Notes: generated by a model from the letters alone, not told the origin. DNA of 64,000 nt from Pseudomonas sp. LBUM920 (GCF_003852315.1 NZ_CP027762.1:911501-975500), one strand, 5' to 3'. Shown: positions 53,899-62,797, counted from the first letter of the stretch. Numbers and translations: made by a program.

Positions 53899-54159
53899 AT
53901 GAGTATTTTTCAACGTGTAGTGCTGTTGATAAAAGTGCTGGTGCTGTTGTCGTTGGGGATGTCGACGGCCTGGGCGCATAACCAGGTGCAGGGCAGCCAG
54001 ACGGGCTTTTCGGCGGTGCAGACAGCGCAGGGCAAGGGACTGCAACTGGCCAAGTCGGAAGCCGAGCCAGGCGATGAGGACCAAGGCGGTTCCAAGGATG
54101 ATGACGACCAGCAAGCCCCGGATGACGATGATGGCGATCAAGGTGACAGCGATACCTGA
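53899..54159 (+). CDS. Small exported acidic protein of unknown function (2)
   Basis: 86 residues. A clear signal peptide (MSIFQRVVLLIKVLVLLSLGMSTAWA/H) precedes a mature part with GFSAVQTAQGKGLQLAKSEAE and a run of acidic residues (DDDDQQAPDDDDGDQGDSDT) that could bind cations such as calcium. No cysteine in the mature part. It lies 97 bases after the first acidic gene and has the same architecture. No family recognised; the ribosome binding site is weak (GACGGAAA). Confidence 0.68.
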   Translation: MSIFQRVVLLIKVLVLLSLGMSTAWAHNQVQGSQTGFSAVQTAQGKGLQLAKSEAEPGDEDQGGSKDDDDQQAPDDDDGDQGDSDT

Positions 54160-54181
54160 GTCGGCCTGAAGCACAGTCCAT

Positions 54182-54208
54182 CCCGTCAGGTATGCACCGC
54201 CTGACGGG
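54182..54208. terminator. Hairpin between acidic-protein gene and hydrolase gene
   Basis: CCCGTCAGG-tatgcaccg-CCTGACGGG, with outer ACAGTCC/GGGCTGT pairs, lies in the 83-base convergent gap. No T run follows on either strand, so efficiency is uncertain. Confidence 0.6.
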
Positions 54209-54242
54209 AGGGCTGTATACCGTTAAACCCGCTCCTTTTGAA

Positions 54243-55379
54243 TCATGCGATATCGTTGAAGTAGTCGCTGTTCACTATCTTGTCTATTGAAAGTCCCTGT
54301 CCTGGCAGGTAATCGGTACTGCTCGCTGCGGTGAATTTCATATCACTGCTGCCCTTGGTAATGCTGCGCTCACCGGCTGTGGACGTACGGGTGGTGTAGA
54401 CCGTATTTCGCATCGCCACGTACCCGCTCAAATCATTATTCATTTTGGTAAGACGGTCATTAATCTGGCCGGGCGTGAGGTTGAGTTTCTTTTCCAGGCG
54501 CACCCCCCATCGCGTCAGGCAAGTTTCTGCAAAGTGACGAACAATCTCGCCGGGTTCGGCATATACCTTTGCACCCTGGTTTCCGTCGGGGGCTGCATTA
54601 CCCACCAAGGTCGCGTGGCGCCCGGGCATTGGATAGATATGAACATGGGTGTTTGTATCAAAGGCGGGTACGACACACGCGAATCCGGAGGATCGCTCGT
54701 CCCTGGCGTAAAAACCGACGTACTCTTTAACGTTGCTGCCGAGCGTTACTCGACTGCTCTGGAAGTTCAAGAGCCCGGGAACCGGGTCGACAGCGAAGAT
54801 ATTGACCGGCACATTCTTCAAGACGCTGTCATTGAGCATGGCGTTGGCCAGCATGTGGCAGCTGATCCCGCCGCGGCTCCAACCGACCAGGTTGACGCGC
54901 GTGGGAATGATCCCGTCTTTTCGAAAGGTCTTGATGATCTGCTCTTGCAACTGTTGCTGCGTTACTTTGCGCGTACCGTAATCGTAAGTGCGCCAATACC
55001 AACTGCCGGTGACTTTGACGTCTTCAATTGGAATGCCGGCTTTTTGCAGTTGGGTGTAGTTTTCCTCAGTCAGTTTTTCGCGCTGCCAGGTAAACGTGCC
55101 CTTCATGATGTTAACCGCGTGAGCCACATTTTCTTCCCAGCCAGAGCCCAGGGCGGTGCCCTTTAACTGAAGATAATTGCCAGACTCGGAGAACATTTCA
55201 TCGGCTTGCAAGTTGCCGCTGCCGGGGCCGTCGATAACAATCCATTCGGCAAACTCCTTACTGACGCTTTGAGTGTTTTGCGCCAGCGTGGAAATCAACT
55301 CACCGTTCCAATAACTGGCGTGAGTATCGTCAAACTTGGTTGAGCCAGTGCCGCAGAAAAAAACAGTGAATGTTGTCAT
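54243..55379 (-). CDS. Putative alpha/beta-hydrolase with Tle1/DUF2235-like Ser-Asp-His triad
   Basis: 378 residues, no signal peptide or membrane helix. The likely triad is Ser168 in LVGWSRGGIS, Asp198 in NIFAVDPVPG and His255 in MPGRHATLVG. The N-terminal VFFCGTGSTKFDD resembles the DGTG start of DUF2235/Tle1 phospholipases. I also recall a P. fluorescens phospholipase C family beginning similarly, so phospholipase C is an alternative. A lipid or ester substrate is inference. It is a single-gene unit; no vgrG, PAAR or recognisable immunity gene is adjacent. Base composition looks more AT-rich than that of its neighbours, suggesting acquisition. Confidence 0.6.
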   Translation of the reverse strand: MTTFTVFFCGTGSTKFDDTHASYWNGELISTLAQNTQSVSKEFAEWIVIDGPGSGNLQADEMFSESGNYLQLKGTALGSGWEENVAHAVNIMKGTFTWQREKLTEENYTQLQKAGIPIEDVKVTGSWYWRTYDYGTRKVTQQQLQEQIIKTFRKDGIIPTRVNLVGWSRGGISCHMLANAMLNDSVLKNVPVNIFAVDPVPGLLNFQSSRVTLGSNVKEYVGFYARDERSSGFACVVPAFDTNTHVHIYPMPGRHATLVGNAAPDGNQGAKVYAEPGEIVRHFAETCLTRWGVRLEKKLNLTPGQINDRLTKMNNDLSGYVAMRNTVYTTRTSTAGERSITKGSSDMKFTAASSTDYLPGQGLSIDKIVNSDYFNDIA

Positions 55380-55522
55380 GAGCGATTACCCGTCCATTGG
55401 ATAAAGGGGGTGAGCTCATAACAATGCAAAAGGCCGTGGCTGGCTACTGTGAGAACTGACAGGCAGTTAGATTGGTTTCGAATACTGAAGGGGATTTGTT
55501 GATCAAATGCGGGTGGTGATCA

Positions 55523-55577
55523 GCCAAAAAAAAGCCCCTCCCAACAGGCTGATGCGCAACCTGATGGGAAGGGCTTG
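55523..55577 (-). terminator. Terminator of the dpp operon
   Basis: On the minus strand AAGCCCTTCCC...GGGAGGGGCTT with an inner CAGG/CCTG stem, followed by a run of T. It lies about 57 bases past the dppF stop. Confidence 0.85.
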
Positions 55578-55590
55578 TAGAACACCTGTC

Positions 55591-55621
55591 ATGCCCTGGC
55601 GTTATCGCCAGGGCATTTTTG
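55591..55621 (+). terminator. Plus-strand terminator opposite the dpp operon end
   Basis: TGCCCTGGCG-ttat-CGCCAGGGCATTTTTG: on the plus strand only, the stem is followed by T5. No plus-strand gene precedes it in the 254-base gap between the hydrolase start and dppF (55380-55633). Confidence 0.75.
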
Positions 55622-55633
55622 TTGCACGCAGGC

Positions 55634-56605
55634 TCAGGCCACGAACTGCTCCGCGTAGTGGCAAGCCACTTGGCGGTTATCCAGCGGCCGCAACAGCGGC
55701 TCCTCGCTGCTGCAACGTGCTGTCGCGTACGGGCAGCGCTTGTGGAACGCGCAGCCAGATGGCGGGTTCAGCGGGTTGGGCAGTTCGCCGACGATCTTGA
55801 TCTTCGGCTTGTTCGGGTCTGGGTGGATGGTCGGGGTGGCCGACAGCAGCGCCTGGGTGTACGGGTGCAGCGGACGAGCGTAGATGTCTTCCTTGGGGCC
55901 CACTTCCACCGGGCGGCCTAGGTACATCACCATCACGTCGTCGGCAACGTGTTGCACCACTGCCAAGTTGTGGGAAATGAACACGTAGGCGGTGTTGAAT
56001 TCCTGCTGCAGGTCCATGAACAGGTTAAGTACCTGGGCCTGGATCGATACGTCGAGTGCCGAGGTCGGTTCATCCGCCACCAGCACTTTAGGTTGCAGCA
56101 TCATGGCGCGTGCCAGGGCAATACGCTGGCGCTGGCCACCGGAGAACATGTGCGGATAGCGCTGATAATGCTCGGGGCGCAGGCCCACTTGCTTCATCAT
56201 CGCCTGCACTTTTTCGCGGCGTTCGGCGGCGGACAGGTTGGTGTTGATCAACAGCGGCTCGCCGAGTTGATCACCGACTTTCTGCCGAGGGTTCAGCGAG
56301 GCGTACGGGCTCTGGAACACCATCTGCACGTCTTTGCGCAATTGCTTGCGCTGGGCCTTGTCGGCACCGGCGACTTCCTGGCCGGCGATTTTCAACGAGC
56401 CGGACGACGGCTCTTCAATCAGCGTCAGCGCGCGGGCCAGGGTGGATTTGCCGCAACCCGACTCGCCTACTACGGCGAGGGTCTTGCCAGCTTCCAGTTC
56501 AAACGACACACCATTAAGCGCGCGTACCAGCGCGTGGCCCTTGAACAGGCCACGGGAGACTTCGTAGTGACGGGTCAGGTCGCGGGCGGTAAGAACGACG
56601 GCCAT
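55634..56605 (-). CDS. dppF: Dipeptide ABC transporter ATPase DppF
   Basis: 323-residue ATPase of the Opp/Dpp family. Walker A VGESGCGKSTLAR (about residue 46), signature FSGGQRQRIALARAM, Walker B LVADEPTSALDVS, and the C-terminal oligopeptide-transporter domain with PSGCAFHKRCPYATARC, whose cysteines bind a [4Fe-4S] cluster in relatives. It overlaps dppD by one base and is the last gene of opdP-dppABCDF. Confidence 0.95.
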   Translation of the reverse strand: MAVVLTARDLTRHYEVSRGLFKGHALVRALNGVSFELEAGKTLAVVGESGCGKSTLARALTLIEEPSSGSLKIAGQEVAGADKAQRKQLRKDVQMVFQSPYASLNPRQKVGDQLGEPLLINTNLSAAERREKVQAMMKQVGLRPEHYQRYPHMFSGGQRQRIALARAMMLQPKVLVADEPTSALDVSIQAQVLNLFMDLQQEFNTAYVFISHNLAVVQHVADDVMVMYLGRPVEVGPKEDIYARPLHPYTQALLSATPTIHPDPNKPKIKIVGELPNPLNPPSGCAFHKRCPYATARCSSEEPLLRPLDNRQVACHYAEQFVA

Positions 56606-57573
56606 TACGCCACCTCCTGGTTCAAGGGGTAGAAGCAGCGCGCGAGGCTGTTGCTTTTCGGGTCAAGGCCAGGCCGCTGGGCACGGCAGGATTCCTGCAC
56701 ATACGGGCAACGTGGCGACAGCAGGCAACCCTGCGGGCGGTCATAACGACCGGGAACAATACCCGGCAGCGTGGCCAGGCGCGTGGCGCCCAGGCTGTGC
56801 TCGGGGATCGCCTTGAGCAGCGCTTCGCTGTACGGGTGCGCCGGGATGTCGAACAGCTGCGGCACCTGGCCAACTTCCACGGCCTGGCCGGCGTACATCA
56901 CGCACACGCGCTGTGCGGTTTCAGCCACCACGGCCAGGTCGTGGGTGATCAGCACCAGGCCCATGTTCTGCTCTTTCTGCAGGGCCAGCAGCAGCTCCAT
57001 GATCTGCGCCTGAATGGTCACGTCCAGCGCAGTGGTCGGTTCGTCAGCGATCAGCAGTTTCGGCTCGCCGGCAATTGCCATGGCGATTGCGACACGCTGG
57101 CTCATACCACCGGACAGTTGGTGCGGGTAGGCATCCATACGGCTGGCCGCGCTCGGAATTTCCACTTTTTCGAGCAGTTCGATCGCACGTTTGCGCGCTT
57201 GCTTGCCGGACATTTTCAGGTGCAGGCGCAGCACTTCTTCGATCTGGAAACCCACGGTGTAGCTGGGGTTCAGCGCGGTCATCGGGTCCTGGAACACCAT
57301 CGCCAGGTCTTTGCCGACGATTTGGCGGCGCTGACGGTTGCTCAGCTTGAGCATGTCTTTGCCATCAAAGTTCAGGGCGTCGGCGGTGACGATGCCGGGG
57401 TGCTCGATCAGGCCCATCAGCGCCATCATGGTCACGGATTTACCCGAGCCCGACTCGCCAACGATCGCCAGTACTTCGCCTTTGTCGACCGAAATGTCGA
57501 GGCCATCGACCACCGGCACGGCGGTCGCGTCGCCGAAGCGTACGTTGAGATTCTTGATTTCTAACAGTGACAT
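56605..57573 (-). CDS. dppD: Dipeptide ABC transporter ATPase DppD
   Basis: 322 residues, MSLLEIKNLNVRFGD start at 57573 behind GAGGAG-like AGGAGA. Walker A VGESGSGKSVTMMA, signature LSGGMSQRVAIAMAI, Walker B LIADEPTTALDVT and the C-terminal CLLSPRCPYVQESC motif. It pairs with DppF as the asymmetric ATPase dimer energising peptide import. Ten bases separate it from dppC. Confidence 0.96.
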   Translation of the reverse strand: MSLLEIKNLNVRFGDATAVPVVDGLDISVDKGEVLAIVGESGSGKSVTMMALMGLIEHPGIVTADALNFDGKDMLKLSNRQRRQIVGKDLAMVFQDPMTALNPSYTVGFQIEEVLRLHLKMSGKQARKRAIELLEKVEIPSAASRMDAYPHQLSGGMSQRVAIAMAIAGEPKLLIADEPTTALDVTIQAQIMELLLALQKEQNMGLVLITHDLAVVAETAQRVCVMYAGQAVEVGQVPQLFDIPAHPYSEALLKAIPEHSLGATRLATLPGIVPGRYDRPQGCLLSPRCPYVQESCRAQRPGLDPKSNSLARCFYPLNQEVA

Positions 57574-57583
57574 GGGAATCTCC

Positions 57584-58501
57584 TCAGGCGGCGTTCTTGA
57601 GTTTCGGGTCCAGCGCATCGCGCAGGCCGTCACCCATCAAGTTGATTGCCAGCACGCTGAGCAAAATGGTCAAACCCGGCAGGCTCACGACCCACCAGGC
57701 GCGTTCGATGTAGTCACGGGCCGAAGCCAGCATGGTGCCCCACTCAGGGGTTGGCGGTTGTACGCCAAGGCCAAGGAAGCCCAGGGCCGCGGCATCGAGA
57801 ATCGCCGAGGAGAAGCTCAAGGTCGCCTGTACGATCAGCGGCGCCATGCAGTTGGGCAGCACGGTGATGAACATCAGGCGTGGCAGGCCGGCGCCAGCGA
57901 GGCGGGCGGCCGTCACGTAGTCGCGGTTCAGCTCGCCCATCACCGCAGCACGGGTCAGACGCACATACGAGGGCAGCGACACGATCGCAATGGCGATCAC
58001 GGTGTTGATCAGGCCAGGGCCGAGGATTGCGACAATGGCGACAGCCAGCAGCAGCGACGGCAGGGCCAGCATGATGTCCATCAAGCGCATGATGGTTGGG
58101 CCGAGCATGCGCGGGAAGAACCCGGCGAACAGGCCCAGCAGGATGCCCGGGATCAGCGACATCACGACCGACGACAAGCCGATCAGCAAGGACAGGCGCG
58201 AACCCTGGATCAGGCGCGAGAGCAGGTCACGGCCCAGTTCGTCGGTGCCGAGCAGGAACTGCATCTGCCCGCCTTCCAGCCAGGCTGGAGGGGTGAGCAG
58301 GAAGTCGCGGTATTGCTCGCTTGGGTTATGCGGCGCAACCCAAGGGGCGAAGATCGCGCAAAACACCACCAGCAACATGAACAGCAGGCCGGCAACGGCG
58401 CCTTTGTTCTTGGAAAAGGCTTGCCAGAATTCTTTGTACGGGGACGGGTACAGCAGGCTTTGATCGACTGCTACCGCGGAAGTAGGTGTGGTCATGGTCA
58501 T
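57584..58501 (-). CDS. dppC: Dipeptide ABC transporter permease DppC
   Basis: 305-residue inner-membrane permease: an N-terminal tail, one helix (VAGLLFMLLVVFCAIFAPWV), a periplasmic stretch, then five helices with the EAA loop region NRDYVTAARLAGAGLPRLMFITVLPNCMAPLI. Two ATGs (58501 and 58495) are possible starts; neither has a strong ribosome binding site, but the 4-base gap to dppB suggests coupling. Confidence 0.95.
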   Translation of the reverse strand: MTMTTPTSAVAVDQSLLYPSPYKEFWQAFSKNKGAVAGLLFMLLVVFCAIFAPWVAPHNPSEQYRDFLLTPPAWLEGGQMQFLLGTDELGRDLLSRLIQGSRLSLLIGLSSVVMSLIPGILLGLFAGFFPRMLGPTIMRLMDIMLALPSLLLAVAIVAILGPGLINTVIAIAIVSLPSYVRLTRAAVMGELNRDYVTAARLAGAGLPRLMFITVLPNCMAPLIVQATLSFSSAILDAAALGFLGLGVQPPTPEWGTMLASARDYIERAWWVVSLPGLTILLSVLAINLMGDGLRDALDPKLKNAA

Positions 58502-58505
58502 GATC

Positions 58506-59516
58506 TCAGCGCTGGTGACGGATGCGTGGGTTGGCGAAGCCGTAGAGGATATCCACCACGAAGTTCACCAGAATCACCAGGCAGGCGATTAACAGGATGC
58601 CGTTTTGCACCACGGGATAGTCCCGTGCGCCAATGGCTTCGATCAGCCATTTGCCGATGCCGGGCCACGAGAAGATGGTTTCGGTCAGGACCGCACCGGC
58701 CAGCAGCGTGCCCACTTGCAGGCCGACCACGGTGAGTACCGGGATCAGCGCGTTACGCAGGCCGTGGACGAATACCACGCGCGCCGGCGACAGGCCTTTG
58801 GCCTTGGCGGTACGGATGTAGTCTTCGCGCAGGACTTCGAGCATCGACGAACGGGTCATCCGCGCGATCACCGCCAGCGGGATGGTGCCGAGCACGATGG
58901 CCGGCAGGATCAAGTGGTGCAGGGCGTCGAAGAACGCATCGGGCTCGTCAGCCAGCAGCGTGTCGATCAGCATGAAGCCGGTGCGCGGCTCGATGTCGTA
59001 GAGCAGGTCGATACGCCCGGAAACCGGGGTCCAGCCCAGGCTAACCGAGAAGAACATGATCAGGATCAGGCCCCACCAGAAGATCGGCATCGAATATCCC
59101 GCGAGGGAGATGCCCATCACCCCATGGTCGAACAGGGATCCTCGTTTCAAGGCCGCGATCACCCCGGCCAACAGGCCCAGGACACCGGCGAACAACAGGG
59201 CGGCCATGGACAGTTCCAGGGTCGCAGGGAAGAGGGCGGTGAATTCGGTCCACACGCTGGTGCGCGTGCGCAGTGACTCACCGAGGTCGCCGTGGGCGAG
59301 TTTGCCTACGTAGTCCAGGTATTGCGCGTACAGCGGCTTGTTAAGGCCGAGGCGTTCCATTGCCTGTGCGTGCATCTCGGGGTCGACTCGTCGTTCGCCC
59401 ATCATGACTTCGACAGGGTCGCCGGGGATCATGCGAATCAACGCAAACGTCAGCAACGTGATGCCGAAAAACGTGGGGATCAATAACCCCAATCGGCGGG
59501 CAATAAAACTAAACAT
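58506..59516 (-). CDS. dppB: Dipeptide ABC transporter permease DppB
   Basis: 336-residue inner-membrane permease starting MFSFIARRLGLLIPTFFGITLLTFAL, the family start, with MIPGDPVEVMMG after the first helix and the EAA loop REDYIRTAKAKGLSPARVVFVHGLRNALIP. The start at 59516 is preferred; the frame to 59564 adds non-conserved residues. A GC-rich hairpin at 59553-59579 separates it from dppA. Confidence 0.96.
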   Translation of the reverse strand: MFSFIARRLGLLIPTFFGITLLTFALIRMIPGDPVEVMMGERRVDPEMHAQAMERLGLNKPLYAQYLDYVGKLAHGDLGESLRTRTSVWTEFTALFPATLELSMAALLFAGVLGLLAGVIAALKRGSLFDHGVMGISLAGYSMPIFWWGLILIMFFSVSLGWTPVSGRIDLLYDIEPRTGFMLIDTLLADEPDAFFDALHHLILPAIVLGTIPLAVIARMTRSSMLEVLREDYIRTAKAKGLSPARVVFVHGLRNALIPVLTVVGLQVGTLLAGAVLTETIFSWPGIGKWLIEAIGARDYPVVQNGILLIACLVILVNFVVDILYGFANPRIRHQR

Positions 59517-59552
59517 CTTGTTGTGTACCTCAATCAGCCGGTTAGGCAGGTT

Positions 59553-59579
59553 CGGCACCGTCAATGGCGACGGTGCCGA
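59553..59579. other. Intercistronic hairpin dppA-dppB
   Basis: CGGCACCGTC-aatggc-GACGGTGCCG, with no T run on the coding (minus) strand, in the 76-base gap. Suggests an mRNA 3'-end stabiliser rather than a terminator. Confidence 0.75.
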
Positions 59580-59592
59580 GCGTCTTCTCTTA

Positions 59593-61191
59593 TTACTTCA
59601 CCTGGGTGGTGGCGAAGTTATTGGTCGTCAGAGGGCTTTGGGTATAACCCTCGACGTTTTTGCGCATGGCGGTGAACATTTTCGGGTAAGCCATGGGAAT
59701 CCACGGTTGGTCCTTCTCGAAAACGTCCAGGGCTTGTTCATAGAGTGCAGCGCGCTGGGCCGGTTCAGCGATAGCGCGTGCCTTGTCGATCAAGTCTTGA
59801 AACTCTTTGTTACACCAGCGGGCGTAGTTTTCGCCGTTTTTGGCTGCATCGCAACTCAGGTTTGGTGTGAGGAAGTTATCCGGGTCCCCGTTATCCCCCG
59901 CCCAACCGGCGGACACCATGTCGTGCTCACCGTTTTTGGCGCGCTTGAGCATTTCGCCCCATTCCATGACCTTGATGTTCACTTTCAGGCCGATCTGCGC
60001 CAGATCCGCCTGCATGCGCTGGGCGCCGAGCATCGGGTTGGGGTTGGTTGGGCCGCCGCCGTTACGGGTGAACAGGGTGAACTCAGTGCCTTCCGGCACG
60101 CCGGCTTCCTTGAGCAGGGCGCGGGCCTTGTCCAGGTCGCGCGGTGGGTTTTTCAGCTTGTCGCTAAAGCCCAGAAGCGTTGGCGGATACGGGCCGGTGG
60201 CGTCGACAGCGTTGCCTTTGCCGTACAGGGACTCGTTGTAGCCTTTTTTGTCGAACGCGATGTTGATCGCGTGGCGCACGCGCGCGTCGCTCATGTACTT
60301 GTGAGTGGTGTTCAAGGCGGTGTAGCTGGTGGTCATCGCCGCCAGTTCCGCGACTTTCAGGTTGGGATCAGCCTTGGCGCTCGGCACATCATCGGGCTTG
60401 GGGTACAGCGCGATCTGGCATTCGTTGGCCTTGAGCTTTTGCAGGCGCACGTTGCTGTCGGTAGTGATGGCCAGGATCAACGGGTCAGCCGGCGGCTTGC
60501 CACGGAAGTAGTCCGGGTTGGCCTTGAAGCGCACCTGGGCGTCTTTGGCGTAACGGTTGAAGATGAACGGGCCGGTGCCGATGGGCTTGGCGTTCAGGTC
60601 ATCGGTCTTGCCGGACTTGAGCAACTGGTCGGCGTATTCGGCGGAGTGAATCGAGGAAAACGCCATGGCCAGGTCGGACAGGAACGGTGCTTCAGGACGG
60701 GTCAGGGTGAAGACCACGGTGTGGTCATCGGTCTTCTCTACGCTCTTGAGCAGTTCCTTGAAGCCCATGCTTTCAAAGTACGGGTAGCCCACGTTGGACT
60801 TGTTGTGCCACGGGTGATTCGGGTCCAGCTGGCGCTGGAAGCTCCAAAGCACGTCGTCGGCATTCATGTTGCGCGTGGGTTTGAAGTAATCGGTGGTGTG
60901 GAACTTGATGTCGTCACGCAGGTGGAACGTGTAGGTCAGGCCATCGGCACTGATTTCCGGCAGGTCTTTGGCCAGGGCAGGCACGACTTCGGTGGTGCCG
61001 GGCTTGAAGTCCACCAGGCGGTTGAACATGGTTTCTGCCGCGGCGTCAGCGGTGACGGCGGTGGTGTACAGGACCGGGTCAAAACCTTCCGGGCTGGCTT
61101 CAGTGCAGACCACCAACGGTTTGGCCGAAACGCCGATCGCAACGCTCAATAGCGCAGCGGCAATGGCAGCTTGTAACGGGAGCATTTTCAT
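59593..61191 (-). CDS. dppA: Dipeptide-binding periplasmic protein DppA
   Basis: 532-residue solute-binding protein of family 5. Signal peptide MKMLPLQAAIAAALLSVAIGVSA/K; then LVVCTEASPEGFDPVLYTTAVTADAAAETMFNRL, ALAKDLPEISADGLTYTFHLRDDIKF and the peptide-binding GWAGDNGDPDNFLTPNLSC (with its conserved Asp). It supplies DppBCDF. One disulfide-forming Cys pair fits DppA. The neighbouring SBP at 62837 is a paralogue, as the multiple dppA genes of P. aeruginosa (PA4496-PA4502) are. Confidence 0.95.
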   Translation of the reverse strand: MKMLPLQAAIAAALLSVAIGVSAKPLVVCTEASPEGFDPVLYTTAVTADAAAETMFNRLVDFKPGTTEVVPALAKDLPEISADGLTYTFHLRDDIKFHTTDYFKPTRNMNADDVLWSFQRQLDPNHPWHNKSNVGYPYFESMGFKELLKSVEKTDDHTVVFTLTRPEAPFLSDLAMAFSSIHSAEYADQLLKSGKTDDLNAKPIGTGPFIFNRYAKDAQVRFKANPDYFRGKPPADPLILAITTDSNVRLQKLKANECQIALYPKPDDVPSAKADPNLKVAELAAMTTSYTALNTTHKYMSDARVRHAINIAFDKKGYNESLYGKGNAVDATGPYPPTLLGFSDKLKNPPRDLDKARALLKEAGVPEGTEFTLFTRNGGGPTNPNPMLGAQRMQADLAQIGLKVNIKVMEWGEMLKRAKNGEHDMVSAGWAGDNGDPDNFLTPNLSCDAAKNGENYARWCNKEFQDLIDKARAIAEPAQRAALYEQALDVFEKDQPWIPMAYPKMFTAMRKNVEGYTQSPLTTNNFATTQVK

Positions 61192-61233
61192 TCAGAGCCC
61201 TCTGCAATCGAGTGAACCAGACAAGCGTAGACA

Positions 61234-61254
61234 GCGGGCTCGTCCTGAGCCCGC
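61234..61254. other. Intercistronic hairpin opdP-dppA
   Basis: GCGGGCT-cgtcctg-AGCCCGC in the 80-base gap between opdP and dppA; no T run on the minus strand. Confidence 0.7.
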
Positions 61255-61271
61255 CGTTTACCTGGCGCTAA

Positions 61272-62666
61272 TTAAAGAATGTTGAACGGGATGGTGGTGA
61301 CCAGGCGGAACTCACGCAGGTTGCCGTCAGCCTGGTTGGCGCTGGCGCGGTGAGTCACGTAGGTACCACGAATGGTGGTGGCCTTGAGTGCGCCGCTTTG
61401 AATCGCGTAGGAAGTACCTACGCCGTATTCCTGGTGTTTCTCGCCGTCTTGGGTCTGGATACCGTTGTAAGCAAAGCCTTTCACGCCGCCGTCGCCGGTG
61501 TAGTGAGTGCCGTCGATGCCCCAGCCGCGAGCCGAGTAGATGTTGAACTTCAGGCCTGGCACGCCGTATTCGGCCATGTTGATGCCGTAGGCGATCTGGA
61601 ACGATTTCTCGTTCGGGCCGTTGAAGTCGGACGTCAGGGAGTTGGCCAGGTAGATGCCGTTGGTTTCGTGCAGGTAGTCGAAGTACTCGTTACCGTTCAC
61701 TTCCTGGTACGAGAAGGTCAGGCTGTGAGCCTGGTGAGTCAGGCCGAGCGACAGCGAGTAAGTGTCGTTGTCGATCTTGCCCATCAACTTTTTGCCTTCG
61801 TCGACGGTTTTGTAGTAGTTCAGGCCGGTGGTCAGGCTCAGTTGCTGGCTGTCACCCAGTTCATGGGTTGCGCCGAAGTAGTACTGGTTCCAGAAGTCTT
61901 TGACTTGAGCGCCGAAGAAGCTGGTTTTCAGGCTCTTGAACGGCTGGTAGTTCACACCGGCGGTGTAGACGTGATCCGCTTCCTGGCCATTGCCGTATTC
62001 GCTGCGGAATTTCGACAGGCTCTGCTCGGTACGTGGCGACACGCGGTCGAAGTAAGCGCCCTGGAACGACAGGTTGCTGAACTCTTCGCTGTTGAGGGCA
62101 AAACCTTCAAAGCTCGACGGCAGTGCACGGTTGCCGATGGTGTCGATAATGCCGCTGCTGAAGTTCTGGCGACCGGCGGTCAAGGTGGTGTTGGACACAC
62201 GGAACTTGACGTTGGCCAGGCCCAGTTTGCTCCACTGGCCTACGGCATCGCCGTCGGAGTCGGCCAGGGTACGGTTGGAACCGCCCTTGATGTCACGCTT
62301 GCTCTGGTCGAGCGCGATGACGTTGTAACCCGCTACTTCGGTTGCTACCCCAACAGTGCCTTGGGTGAAGCCCGAGGAGTAGTTAAGGATGGTGCCTTGC
62401 AGCCAGTTGGTACGGTAGGCGTCGGTGCGAGCCTCGCCGTGCTTCTGGTAAGTGAACTTGCTACCACGGAAACGCTGCTCGTTGGAAAACCAGTTACGGG
62501 TAGTACCGCCCAGGCTTTGACCGTCGATAAAGCCTTTGGCCTCGCTTTGGGCGCTGGTGCCGGCCAATGTGGTCGGAACGAAGTCCTGGCTCTGGGTTTC
62601 AGCGAAGGCGGTCGCCGTGATGCTGCTGATGGCCAGGGCCAGAAGCGCTTTGCTGCTCAGTTTCAT
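61272..62666 (-). CDS. opdP: OprD-family outer-membrane porin, peptide channel OpdP
   Basis: 464-residue porin. Signal peptide MKLSSKALLALAISSITATAFA/E; mature part starts with QSQDFVPTTL, SEAKGFIDGQSLGGTTRNWF (OprD signature near residue 45), and continues in alternating strands up to LREFRLVTTIPFNIL. ATGs upstream to 62753 are not used; GGAG lies before the ATG at 62666. OpdP of P. aeruginosa takes up glycine-glutamate dipeptides. Lying between two peptide-binding protein genes, it completes a route across both membranes. Confidence 0.92.
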   Translation of the reverse strand: MKLSSKALLALAISSITATAFAETQSQDFVPTTLAGTSAQSEAKGFIDGQSLGGTTRNWFSNEQRFRGSKFTYQKHGEARTDAYRTNWLQGTILNYSSGFTQGTVGVATEVAGYNVIALDQSKRDIKGGSNRTLADSDGDAVGQWSKLGLANVKFRVSNTTLTAGRQNFSSGIIDTIGNRALPSSFEGFALNSEEFSNLSFQGAYFDRVSPRTEQSLSKFRSEYGNGQEADHVYTAGVNYQPFKSLKTSFFGAQVKDFWNQYYFGATHELGDSQQLSLTTGLNYYKTVDEGKKLMGKIDNDTYSLSLGLTHQAHSLTFSYQEVNGNEYFDYLHETNGIYLANSLTSDFNGPNEKSFQIAYGINMAEYGVPGLKFNIYSARGWGIDGTHYTGDGGVKGFAYNGIQTQDGEKHQEYGVGTSYAIQSGALKATTIRGTYVTHRASANQADGNLREFRLVTTIPFNIL

Positions 62667-62797
62667 GGGTGGAGCTCCTTTGGTTCTCTTTTTAATGCCG
62701 GTCTTTTTAGGTGAACCGGCTATTGGGTGTGTAACTCGTTCAAGCCTTTGCAAACGTTTGCCGTAGGAAATTTCCCAACAAAAGGCTGCACGTTTGC

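Noticed and set aside
53544..55379. Effector-immunity pair (hydrolase plus exported acidic proteins)
   Set aside because: The genes are convergent, not in one operon, and the acidic proteins have no feature of known Tle immunity proteins. I keep the observations separate.
59338..61152. 604-codon open frame antisense to dppA
   Set aside because: Shadow ORF; dppA has signal peptide, family motifs and operon context.
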